Assembly (NCBI GenBank): GCA_964358895.1
Contig: CAYHPR010000013.1
Span: forward strand, 1 to 18,845
Reading direction: 5' to 3'
DNA length: 18,845 bases
Source: CAYHPR01 sp964358895
Lineage (GTDB): Archaea > Micrarchaeota > Micrarchaeia > CABMEP01
The translations under genes and the position numbers were made by a program. Numbering within the stretch: position 1 is the stretch's first letter; the number at the start of each line of letters is the position of its first letter. The notes under the pieces are model-generated. The model was not told where the DNA came from. It saw nothing but the letters and a program-made list of their open reading frames with translations, and did no database searches. Of the stretch, positions 1 to 6,484 are shown in pieces.

Positions 1-231
1 ATTGATAATCTCATCTAGAGTAAGGTCTATAACTCCCATTAGTTTATGGCAACAGAACATCTGAAATCTTACCTCGGTTATTACTTTCGCTTCATTGACG
101 CTTAAAAAAAGTTTTAAGGTACGCCCGGTAGAAGGGTCTCCCGCAGTATGGGATATGAAAGAACCTTTAGAAGGCGAACATGCATGCTTCGGTGCTTTAA
201 ATCGTTCAACCAATTGTTTTTGTGAAAGCAT
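1..231 (-). CDS. IscU/NifU-like Fe-S scaffold protein, atypical (3' end beyond window)
   Basis: The reading frame is open from an ATG at 231 to the left edge and gives 77 residues of the N-terminal part. The pattern matches the IscU/NifU N-terminal scaffold domain: a helical start (LSQKQLVERFKAPKH), then GDPSTGRTLKLFLSV, then VITEVRFQMFCCHK and a TLDEI segment. In classical IscU the first stretch reads G-x-P-A-C-G-D and carries a cluster-ligand Cys and the conserved Asp; here these positions are Thr35 and Arg37. The second ligand Cys is present (Cys61, with an extra Cys60). The stretch between that Cys and LDE is about 8 residues shorter than in E. coli IscU. The third Cys would lie outside the window. 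It is probably a divergent scaffold or a family member with another role. It starts 24-25 nt from a TATA element shared with the transporter gene on the other strand. Confidence 0.55.
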   Translation of the reverse strand, partial: MLSQKQLVERFKAPKHACSPSKGSFISHTAGDPSTGRTLKLFLSVNEAKVITEVRFQMFCCHKLMGVIDLTLDEIIN

Positions 232-250
232 ATAATACTCGAACGCACCA

Positions 251-260
251 GATATAAAAG
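251..260. promoter_or_regulatory. Shared bidirectional TATA element
   Basis: GATATAAAAG reads as an archaeal TATA box on the + strand (TATAAAA) and on the - strand (TTTTATATC). Its centre, 255.5, is exactly midway between the two divergent start codons (ATG at 280 on +, ATG at 231 on -), 24.5 nt from each. That is close to the usual TATA-to-transcription-start distance in archaea, so both mRNAs would be leaderless. No separate TATA box at the right distance was seen for either gene. Confidence 0.55.
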
Positions 261-279
261 CATTTCTCCAAAACAACTT

Positions 280-1200
280 ATGGCACTGATTGAAGCGATA
301 GTTCCTATATTCTCACTCATCCTGCTTGGGTGGGTTGCACGCAGGTTTAATTTTATTTCAGACAGGTCAACTTCCATCTTAAATTCCTACGCCTTTTACT
401 TTGCACTACCTGCCTTATTTTTTACATCGATCTATCTGATAAATTTCAATGTTTTCCTAAATCCAAAATTAATACTTTCGATAGTCCTCCCCATACTTAG
501 TATATCCGCAGTCACATTTGGCTATGTAACATATACTCGGAAAGATAACAAAACAAAAGCAGCATACTTGCTCGGCTCTTATCTTGGACAAAACGCATAT
601 CTTGCAATTCCGTTTGTTTCGCTTGCATATGGGGCTGCATTTGAACCGATAACTGGACTAATTGGAGCAATTTATTTCTCTGTTGGAATGGGATTGAATA
701 TTTTTATTTTAGAATATTATTCAACAAAAAAGACAGAAGTTTTAGGATCGTTGGTCAATTTAATAAAAGTTCCAACTATATGGGGAATATTAGCTGGTTT
801 TGGATTTTCAATCCTTTCAACTTATTACGGAGTTAAGCTACCGCTGTTCATAGCTAATACACTCACACTGGTTGCTACGCCTGCGTCTGCAGTTGCTCTT
901 TTTGCACTTGGAACATTTATGTATCGCAGAACCAAAGTGGACATGAAAGAAGTTCTGACCCTATGTCTCTTCAAAAACATACTTCTGCCAGTATTGGCAT
1001 TCATTGCAATTTTATTTTTCATGCCTGACAATATCAATTCAAAAATTGTACTTGTCCAAGCCGCAATGCCTATGGCTGTTTCAAACTTTGTATTAGCTGA
1101 AAAATATAATACTAGAAGAGAACTGATATCTAATTCAATTATAACCTCAACAATCATTTCTCTGTTTACACTCTCCTTTTTAACATTTATACTAAAATAA
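280..1200 (+). CDS. AEC-family (auxin efflux carrier-like) transporter
   Basis: A 306-residue, strongly hydrophobic protein with about ten membrane segments. The N-terminus (ALIEAIVPIFSLILLGWVAR) is the typical AEC opening, in which a short first helix ends in a G-W/Y-x-A/L-R motif. The C-terminal half carries VQAAMPMAVSNFVLAEKY, matching the conserved AEC motif (A-x-P-x-A-x-x-x-x-x-x-A-x-x-Y). AEC permeases are secondary transporters of small organic anions such as dicarboxylates in prokaryotes; the substrate cannot be told from sequence. Its length is usual for the family. The ATG lies about 24 nt from the shared TATA element and no Shine-Dalgarno sequence is visible, so a leaderless mRNA is likely. 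The next gene starts 21 nt downstream on the same strand, so the two transporters may be co-transcribed. Confidence 0.85.
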   Translation: MALIEAIVPIFSLILLGWVARRFNFISDRSTSILNSYAFYFALPALFFTSIYLINFNVFLNPKLILSIVLPILSISAVTFGYVTYTRKDNKTKAAYLLGSYLGQNAYLAIPFVSLAYGAAFEPITGLIGAIYFSVGMGLNIFILEYYSTKKTEVLGSLVNLIKVPTIWGILAGFGFSILSTYYGVKLPLFIANTLTLVATPASAVALFALGTFMYRRTKVDMKEVLTLCLFKNILLPVLAFIAILFFMPDNINSKIVLVQAAMPMAVSNFVLAEKYNTRRELISNSIITSTIISLFTLSFLTFILK

Positions 1201-1213
1201 CACACATATTGAT

Positions 1214-1217
1214 GTGA
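1214..1217 (+). promoter_or_regulatory. Ribosome binding site, GTGA-N4-ATG type
   Basis: GTGA four bases before the ATG at 1222, within ATTGATGTGA (1208-1217). The same ten bases at the same spacing precede the CopA gene (6471-6480). GTGA pairs with the UCAC of the archaeal 16S 3' end. Confidence 0.6.
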
Positions 1218-1221
1218 GAGT

Positions 1222-2517
1222 ATGGCGACTAAAGCGAAACTAAAAAGAACATTAGGATTCTGGGAAGTGACGTTTTTTGGAGTAGGTATCATTCTGGGTG
1301 CCGGGATATATGCCTTGATAGGTGCTGCAGCGGGCATAACTGGTAATGCAACCTGGTTGGCATTTGTCATAAGTGCAATTGTCGGTGGTTTTACTGCCCT
1401 CAGCTATGCAGAACTATCCGCCATGTTTCCACATGCGGGAGCGGAATATGTTTATGTAGAAAAATCATTCAAAAAAGAGATAGCGTTCCTTGTCGGTTGG
1501 ATGATAATAATCGGCACAGTTTTAGGGGCAGCAACAGTCAGTCTTGGTTTTGCAGGCTATCTCTCAGTATTTTTAAAATATCCCATAATCCCTGTAGCGA
1601 TTGCATTGATTGGAGTCTCTACATTCGTTAATATTTATGGAATAAAGGAATCTGCAATCATAGGTGTGATTTTTTCAATAATAGAAGTAGTTGGACTGAT
1701 TGCAGTAATTATAATCGGTTTGCCTTACTTAGGGGATGTCGATTATACTCAAATGCCAATGGATGGAATTTATAATTTATTCATATCTGCAGCACTAGTC
1801 TTTTTTGCATATTTAGGATTTGAGACCATTCCTCGTCTTTCTGAAGAGACAAAGGATCCTGAGAAAACAATTCCTTCTGCAACTCTACTCTCACTTGCAA
1901 TTTCTACCGTTATCTACGTACTTGTAGCAATCGTCGCAGTTAGCGTTGTGCCGTGGGACAAACTGGCCACTTCCCATGCCCCGCTTGCCGAAGTTGCCAG
2001 TATAGCATTAGGGAATAACGCAAGAATGCTTCTCGCAATAACTGCATTATTTGCAACTGCGAATACTGTACTCCTAATGTTAGTAACGGATTCAAGGCTT
2101 CTTTATGGTATGGCAAATGAAGGGATACTGCCGAAGAAACTAGCGAACGTACATTTAACACAAAAAACGCCCTGGATTGCTGCAATCGTTGTTGGAGGAT
2201 TATCAATGTTCGCAGTTCTTGCAGGAGACATAACCTTTTTAGCAAACTCAACAAACTTCACAGTTTTAGTCACATTTACAATAATTAATTTATCAGTAAT
2301 CTGGTTCAATTATAGAGAACCGGCTGCTAAAAGACCTTATTTGTCCCCAAGGATTGGCAGTTTTCCCGTCTCTGCAGTATTTGGTACTGCTACCTCAATT
2401 CTCCTTCTAAGCAGTACAGGGATAAATGCAATAATTGCAGGATCTATCGTAATATTAGTCGGCTTACTTTTTTATTTAGCAATGAGACAAATAAACAGAG
2501 TAGTTAGAACTAAATGA
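1222..2517 (+). CDS. APC superfamily amino acid permease
   Basis: A 431-residue protein with about twelve predicted membrane helices. The start of helix 1 has the APC substrate-binding signature (FFGVGIILGAGIYALIG), and SYAELSAMFPHAGAEYVYV is the conserved helix 2-3 segment of the family. LGFETIPRLSEETKDPEKTIP is the typical family stretch after helix 6. APC permeases import amino acids or polyamines by coupling to H+ or Na+; the exact substrate is not predictable here. The length matches short prokaryotic members without extra C-terminal domains. It follows the AEC transporter by 21 nt and has a GTGA-N4-ATG ribosome site. For an organism with probably reduced biosynthesis, amino acid uptake is a plausible role (inference). 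Confidence 0.88.
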   Translation: MATKAKLKRTLGFWEVTFFGVGIILGAGIYALIGAAAGITGNATWLAFVISAIVGGFTALSYAELSAMFPHAGAEYVYVEKSFKKEIAFLVGWMIIIGTVLGAATVSLGFAGYLSVFLKYPIIPVAIALIGVSTFVNIYGIKESAIIGVIFSIIEVVGLIAVIIIGLPYLGDVDYTQMPMDGIYNLFISAALVFFAYLGFETIPRLSEETKDPEKTIPSATLLSLAISTVIYVLVAIVAVSVVPWDKLATSHAPLAEVASIALGNNARMLLAITALFATANTVLLMLVTDSRLLYGMANEGILPKKLANVHLTQKTPWIAAIVVGGLSMFAVLAGDITFLANSTNFTVLVTFTIINLSVIWFNYREPAAKRPYLSPRIGSFPVSAVFGTATSILLLSSTGINAIIAGSIVILVGLLFYLAMRQINRVVRTK

Positions 2518-2576
2518 AAACAACCGTCTTGGAATGGATCTTAATTTGAGACATTTTTAGCCGCAGTAAAAAAAGA

Positions 2577-2599
2577 TATAACTGGATTATGCAGTTATA
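2577..2599. repeat. 8-bp inverted repeat in the permease-DsbA intergenic region
   Basis: TATAACTG (2577-2584) and CAGTTATA (2592-2599) are perfect inverted repeats around a 7-nt loop. There is no T-run directly behind the repeat, so it is a weak terminator candidate. It lies just upstream of a TATA-like TTTTAAAT, which fits an operator equally well. The rest of 2518-2708 holds AT-rich sequence and no convincing gene; a 16-codon ORF beginning at 2666 is purine-rich spacer leading into the next ribosome site. Confidence 0.35.
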
Positions 2600-2604
2600 A
2601 GTAT

Positions 2605-2645
2605 GTTTTAAATAGCTAAGTGTTACAAATATTGTTAAGGTAACA
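2605..2645 (+). promoter_or_regulatory. Candidate promoter with operator-like inverted repeat for the DsbA-like gene
   Basis: A TATA-like TTTTAAAT (about 2606-2613) is followed by TGTTAC (2621-2626) and GTAACA (2640-2645), an inverted repeat with a 13-nt spacer. The repeat would overlap the expected transcription start, where a repressor could act. A second possible TATA box in the A-rich stretch near 2677-2688 lies 26 nt from the ATG at 2709, so the actual start site is uncertain. Confidence 0.3.
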
Positions 2646-2708
2646 AAAAACGAAATAACTGAAAAATGAAAAAAGAAATTAAAAAAGAAATAAAAAAAAG
2701 GGAGAGAT

Positions 2709-3422
2709 ATGGCTGATGAACTTGTTAAATGTCTGAAATGTGGGGATGAGTTTGGATCCCAAAGTGCATTGGATAATCATACAGCAGCAAAGCATGGCCC
2801 ATGGAAAGGACCAACGAAAATGCAATGGATAATTTTCTTATTTGCAATTGTAGTTGCAGTAATAGGGATTGTTGTAATTACTCAACCGCAGCAGCAAAAC
2901 ACCGTTGGGGGAAGTGGAGTTAAAGGAGAGAGCAATAATGTAATAGGCGCTGAAAATGCAACTGTAAAGATTATCGAATTTAGTGACTTCCAATGTCCTT
3001 TCTGTGGAAGGGTAGAGCCAACAATAAAACAAGTTCTGAGTAACTATCAAGGAAAGGTGAGTATTCAATACAAGCATTTCCCTCTTTCAATTCATCCGTT
3101 TGCCCAGAAAGCTGCAGAAGCATCGGAATGTGCTGCAGATCAAGGAAAGTTTTGGGAGTATCATGACATGCTTTTCCAGAATCAGGAGAGTTTAGCAGTT
3201 ACAAATCTGAAGGAGTATGCGAAAGCGCTTGGTCTTAACCAGAATGAGTTTAACACCTGTCTTGATAGCGGCCAGAAAGCATCAGTTGTAAGAAGTGATT
3301 TTGCGGAAGGAAATTCAGCTGGAGTTCAGGGAACACCTGCATTCTTTATTAATGGACAACTCTTGTCTGGCGCTCAACCATATGAAGCATTCAAGAAGGT
3401 CATTGATTCGAAGTTACAATAA
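2709..3422 (+). CDS. Membrane-anchored DsbA-family thiol oxidoreductase with N-terminal C2H2 zinc finger
   Basis: 237 residues. Residues 8-29 form a C2H2 zinc finger (Cys8, Cys11, His24, His29; C-x2-C-x12-H-x4-H). Residues 39-58 are a membrane helix. From about 85 onward there is a thioredoxin/DsbA-type domain: FSDFQCPFCGR with active-site Cys96 and Cys99, a helical insertion containing CAADQGKFWEYHDMLF (Cys141), Cys184, and the cis-Pro loop GVQGTPAFFING (Pro210). The topology puts the zinc finger in the cytoplasm and the CPFC site outside, where it could make, break or reshuffle disulfides. It is followed after 20 nt by a membrane-anchored rhodanese gene. A GGGAG ribosome site (2700-2704) precedes the ATG. 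The zinc finger's partner is unknown; it may bind DNA or a cytoplasmic protein. Confidence 0.85.
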   Translation: MADELVKCLKCGDEFGSQSALDNHTAAKHGPWKGPTKMQWIIFLFAIVVAVIGIVVITQPQQQNTVGGSGVKGESNNVIGAENATVKIIEFSDFQCPFCGRVEPTIKQVLSNYQGKVSIQYKHFPLSIHPFAQKAAEASECAADQGKFWEYHDMLFQNQESLAVTNLKEYAKALGLNQNEFNTCLDSGQKASVVRSDFAEGNSAGVQGTPAFFINGQLLSGAQPYEAFKKVIDSKLQ

Positions 3423-3442
3423 CTACAAAAAATCGGTGAAAA

Positions 3443-4212
3443 ATGAAGGATATACTCAAATATTTTGCAGTAGCATTGATTGCAGGATTAATAGGAGGAT
3501 TTGCAACAACTTATTTTGCCCAACCTAAAACTCAAACAAACGATGAGCTTATCAAAGATTTTTATCTGATTGAAAATGCAGTTCACGTCAGCCCGCATAG
3601 CATAAGAAAAGCAATGGACAAAGGTGACAAAAGCTTCGTACTGATCGACTTAAGAAGCCAGGAAGAATACGAAAAAGAACATATAACTGGAGCAGTAAGC
3701 ATTCCGGCATATAAAGATAAGGATACGTCTGATTATGGATCTGTTGAGAGAATCGTTGGCTCGTTTAAAGATTTGAAGGAAAAGAATCCAGGTAAAGATT
3801 TGATCGTATACTGCTACAGCATTCCATGCATGACTGGTAGAAAGATAGGTAAGATGTTAGCTGATAATGAAATTTATGTTAAACACCTNNNNNNNNNNNN
3901 NNNNNNNNNNNNNNNNNNNNNNNNNNNNNNNNNNNNNNNNNNNNNNNNNNNNNNNNNNNNNNNNNNNNNNNNNNNNNNNNNNNNNNNNCTGGTAGAAAGA
4001 TAGGTAAGATGTTAGCTGATAATGAAATTTATGTTAAACACCTTGGAATAGGGTGGAATGAATGGAGATATTATTGGACTATGTGGAACCACGAGCATGA
4101 ATGGAATATAACTGATGTTAAGGATTATGTAACAAGTGGATCACTTCCAGGAATGCCAAAACTTAATGAAAATTCAACTGTCTGTTCAGTTAACAATCAA
4201 TTTGGATGCTGA
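3443..4212 (+). CDS. Membrane-anchored rhodanese-like protein, interrupted by an assembly gap
   Basis: Residues 5-25 form an N-terminal membrane anchor. The rhodanese domain follows: VLIDLRSQEEYEKEHITGAVSIP (Asp69, Arg71) and the active-site loop IVYCYSIPCMTGR with Cys124 and Cys129. Rhodaneses move sulfane sulfur through a cysteine persulfide; an extracytoplasmic position is implied by the anchor. A 100-N gap (3889-3988) falls in the gene, and the 55 bases before it are repeated exactly after it. If the gap and one copy are removed, the frame runs on from VKHL into GIGWNEWRYYW and the protein is 204 residues ending NNQFGC. As written, the frame through the Ns meets a stop at 4001-4003, so translations of the raw scaffold are wrong. 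The loop is longer than usual and has two Cys, so the catalytic one is uncertain. GGTGA lies 3 nt before the ATG. Confidence 0.8.
3834..4043. repeat. 55-bp exact duplicate flanking a 100-N gap (scaffolding artefact)
   Basis: Bases 3834-3888 and 3989-4043 are identical. The first copy stops at the first N and the second begins directly after the last. An overlap of exactly 55 bases between contig ends is what a de Bruijn assembler leaves when it scaffolds instead of merging. Collapsing the copies restores one continuous gene, so a biological tandem repeat is unlikely. Confidence 0.85.
3889..3988. other. Assembly gap (100 N)
   Basis: Exactly 100 undetermined bases, a default filler length rather than a measured gap. 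The true gap is probably negative (overlapping contigs). Confidence 0.97.
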
Positions 4213-4213
4213 C

Positions 4214-4270
4214 TGAAACTACTTGAAACTATTTTTCTCTGATTTTGTTCTCATTTTGAAACTAGTTTCA
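4214..4270. promoter_or_regulatory. TGAAACTA repeat operator upstream of the copper/thiol fusion gene
   Basis: TGAAACTA occurs in direct orientation at 4214-4221, 4224-4231 and 4257-4264. The last copy overlaps the inverted TAGTTTCA (4263-4270), giving a perfect 14-bp palindrome TGAAACTAGTTTCA. The palindrome ends 9 bp upstream of the TATA box, where an archaeal regulator could block or recruit basal factors. The T-rich stretch between the copies (4232-4257) could also end transcription of the rhodanese gene. A metal or redox regulator is a guess from the downstream genes. Confidence 0.55.
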
Positions 4271-4278
4271 GATCAACA

Positions 4279-4285
4279 TATATAA
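4279..4285 (+). promoter_or_regulatory. TATA box for the HMA-CcdA-cupredoxin gene
   Basis: TATATAA is centred 26 nt upstream of the ATG at 4308, with no Shine-Dalgarno sequence between them. This predicts a leaderless mRNA and a new transcription unit starting here. Confidence 0.6.
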
Positions 4286-4307
4286 GGAAAAATTTCCCTA
4301 GTTTATA

Positions 4308-6095
4308 ATGAAAAAAGTAAACTTGAAGATTGAGGGGATGCACTGTGCAAGCTGCGAGATATTGATAGAAAGGAAATTTAGAAAAATCGCAGGGATTGAA
4401 AAAGTTAGTGTAGACCATGCTAAAGGAAAAGCAGAATTAGAATGCTCATGTGAACCTAATCTCCAAGAACTGCATAATGCTGTTTCGGCAGATGGATACA
4501 ACGTGTCGCTAGATACCACTCTTCAAAACATTCCTACAAAGGTACAAGAGACTGCGCCCCAGATACAAAACGTTACTAGGACAACAAAAGAAGACAAGGA
4601 AATAAGATATACTATAAAACAGGATCACATGGAAATAGGCGCTGCATTCATCATCATTCTAGCAGTATACTTGTTAATACAGAAATTTGATCTCCTGCCT
4701 AAAAGTATTGGAATAACTGACAACATGAGTTATGCAGTTGTATTTCTCATGGGACTCATCGCAGCAGTATCAACATGCCTTGCTGTAACTGGAGGTCTTC
4801 TTCTAGCAGTCGCAGCAAAGTACAATGAACAGAATCCTGAACTGACTGGACACCAGAGATTCAAACCTCATATTTATTTTAACATAGGGCGAATCATATC
4901 CTACACTGCTTTCGGTGGACTTATAGGTGCAGTTGGTTCATTATTCACTCTGTCGCCTAACGTTACAGGGATACTTACCGTGATAGCAAGCGTTACGATG
5001 ATCATACTTGGACTTCAGCTTCTAAATCTTTTCCCGTGGTTGAAACGTTTTCAACCGAAGATGCCGAAGTTCTTAGCACATAAAATATACGATGCAACTG
5101 GAAAAACACACAAATCTGCACCATTCTTATTTGGAGCCTCGACATTTTTCCTTCCATGTGGATTCACAATGGCTCTTCAACTTTATGTACTTGGTAAGGG
5201 AGATGTATTAACTGGTGCATTGACAATGCTGGCATTCTCGCTAGGGACGCTTCCTGCGTTGCTATCCGTCGGCGCAGTGTCGAGCTTTGTGAAAGGAAAT
5301 ACTCTGAACAGATTCCTAAAGTTTTCCGGAGTTTTGGTCGTCATGCTCGGGCTATTCAACTTGAATAATGGACTTGCGCTGTCTGGTCTCAATTTAGATT
5401 CGAACAATGGTCTACAGATAAGCGCAGCGGATGCAAATCAGCCAGGAACTATAGATCCAAATGTCCAAATAATTGATGGCAAACAGATTGTAAAAATGAA
5501 AGTAAACGGACTTAGCTATTCTCCTTACAAATTCACAATTGTAGAAGGAATACCAGTCGAATGGCAGATTGATGGTACTCGTGCAGATGGCTGTGCACAA
5601 GTAATCACTGCGCCTAAACTAGGAATAACGGAATATTTGCCACGGAATGAGATTAAGACAATAAGATTCACACCGATAGGAATTGGAAAAATTCCATTCA
5701 GTTGCACGATGGGCATGACTACACGAGGAGCAGAATTTACAGTGGTTGCTAACACGTTTGGTTTAGCTGCAGCGAATGCGACAGTATCCGGCAACTTAAG
5801 TAGTAGTGATACTGTGCAATCAGGAGAAGTCCAGAAGCTGCAGATGGAAATTTCACGTGAAAAAGGATTTTACCCAAATACGTTCACAGTGAAAAAAGGA
5901 ATCCCGGTTGAATTAGATATAAACGCAAAAATACAGCTTACAGGTTGTATGGGCACAATGGTGCTGCCCGACTACAATATTGCGCATGTTTTGAAACTAG
6001 GCAATACAAAACTCAAATTCACACCTACAAGGACAGGGACAAATTGGTTCACGTGCAGCATGGGCAGCCGCATTGGAAAATTCATAGTAGAATAG
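4308..6095 (+). CDS. HMA - CcdA/DsbD-like membrane domain - double cupredoxin fusion protein
   Basis: 595 residues with four parts. Residues 1-65 are a heavy-metal-associated domain with the Cu(I) motif GMHCASC (Cys13, Cys16). Residues about 110-360 are a multi-helix membrane domain of the CcdA/DsbD-like (UreH-like, TauE/SafE-annotated) type, with Cys157 in STCLAVTGG and Cys284 in FLPCGFTMAL; related CcdA proteins use two such Cys to carry electrons across the membrane. Two cupredoxin-like domains follow, about 395-480 and 508-595. Each has a pair of Cys (429 and 466; 547 and 583) with Met beside the second (CTMGM, CSMGS) and lacks the two-His set of blue-copper sites. A likely role is copper handling coupled to thiol reduction on the outer face (inference). 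The gene leads a set with a small HMA protein and CopA. Many such proteins are annotated as sulfite exporters, which I consider unlikely here. Confidence 0.85.
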   Translation: MKKVNLKIEGMHCASCEILIERKFRKIAGIEKVSVDHAKGKAELECSCEPNLQELHNAVSADGYNVSLDTTLQNIPTKVQETAPQIQNVTRTTKEDKEIRYTIKQDHMEIGAAFIIILAVYLLIQKFDLLPKSIGITDNMSYAVVFLMGLIAAVSTCLAVTGGLLLAVAAKYNEQNPELTGHQRFKPHIYFNIGRIISYTAFGGLIGAVGSLFTLSPNVTGILTVIASVTMIILGLQLLNLFPWLKRFQPKMPKFLAHKIYDATGKTHKSAPFLFGASTFFLPCGFTMALQLYVLGKGDVLTGALTMLAFSLGTLPALLSVGAVSSFVKGNTLNRFLKFSGVLVVMLGLFNLNNGLALSGLNLDSNNGLQISAADANQPGTIDPNVQIIDGKQIVKMKVNGLSYSPYKFTIVEGIPVEWQIDGTRADGCAQVITAPKLGITEYLPRNEIKTIRFTPIGIGKIPFSCTMGMTTRGAEFTVVANTFGLAAANATVSGNLSSSDTVQSGEVQKLQMEISREKGFYPNTFTVKKGIPVELDINAKIQLTGCMGTMVLPDYNIAHVLKLGNTKLKFTPTRTGTNWFTCSMGSRIGKFIVE

Positions 6096-6166
6096 GTATA
6101 ACTAATAAAACTAGAGGTATATGAAAAATAATTAGGGATGATTAGATAAAGAGGAAAGGAATAACT

Positions 6167-6382
6167 ATGAAAACAATAATTTATGTAAAAGGAACTGACT
6201 GTCCCTCTTGTAAAGTAGTAATAGAAGAAATCTGCAAAGAAATTCCAGGAGTCACTTCATGTAAAGTAGATTTCAAGACAGGAAAAACAGAGATAGAACA
6301 TGATAGCACATTTAACAAACAAATTTTCAAGAAGGAAGTGGAATCTATTGGAAAATACAAAGTCGTACTAGATGCAAAGTAA
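6167..6382 (+). CDS. Small HMA-domain metallochaperone (CopZ/Atx1-like)
   Basis: 71 residues making one heavy-metal-associated domain. The metal site is TDCPSC (Cys12, Cys15), an M-x-C-x-x-C variant with Asp instead of Met-His before the first Cys. The beta-alpha-beta pattern is clear (IIYVKG, helix VVIEEICKEI, GVTSCKVDFKTGKTEIEH). Proteins of this kind hold Cu(I) in the cytoplasm and pass it to the N-terminal domain of a CopA ATPase, and a CopA gene follows 102 nt downstream. The CPSC motif and missing Met could change metal preference. The ribosome site GAGGAAAGG (6151-6159) precedes the ATG at 6167. No other gene was seen in 6096-6166 or 6383-6484; a 14-codon ORF at 6418 has no support. 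Confidence 0.8.
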   Translation: MKTIIYVKGTDCPSCKVVIEEICKEIPGVTSCKVDFKTGKTEIEHDSTFNKQIFKKEVESIGKYKVVLDAK

Positions 6383-6476
6383 TACGAGAATCGCAGATAG
6401 GAATTGATGTAAAACTATGAAAAGGGATATGAACGAATATGACTGGACGGAAAGGATATGAAATATTGAGATTGAT

Positions 6477-6480
6477 GTGA
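6477..6480 (+). promoter_or_regulatory. Ribosome binding site, GTGA-N4-ATG type
   Basis: GTGA four bases before the ATG at 6485, within ATTGATGTGA, identical in sequence and spacing to the site of the APC permease gene. Confidence 0.55.
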
Positions 6481-6484
6481 TGTT

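Noticed and set aside
114..377. An 87-codon ORF on the - strand spanning the start of the AEC transporter
   Set aside because: It overlaps the supported IscU-like frame on the same strand and the transporter start on the other. Its composition looks random and it has no ribosome site.
3989..4212. A separate 67-residue gene starting at 4009
   Set aside because: It is the C-terminal part of the rhodanese gene; its start lies in the duplicated 55-bp flank of the gap, not at a true start codon.
4308..6095. Sulfite exporter (TauE/SafE) as the function of the fusion protein
   Set aside because: The membrane core has the two-Cys pattern of CcdA-like proteins and is fused to copper-type HMA and cupredoxin domains, which fits copper/thiol chemistry better than sulfite export.
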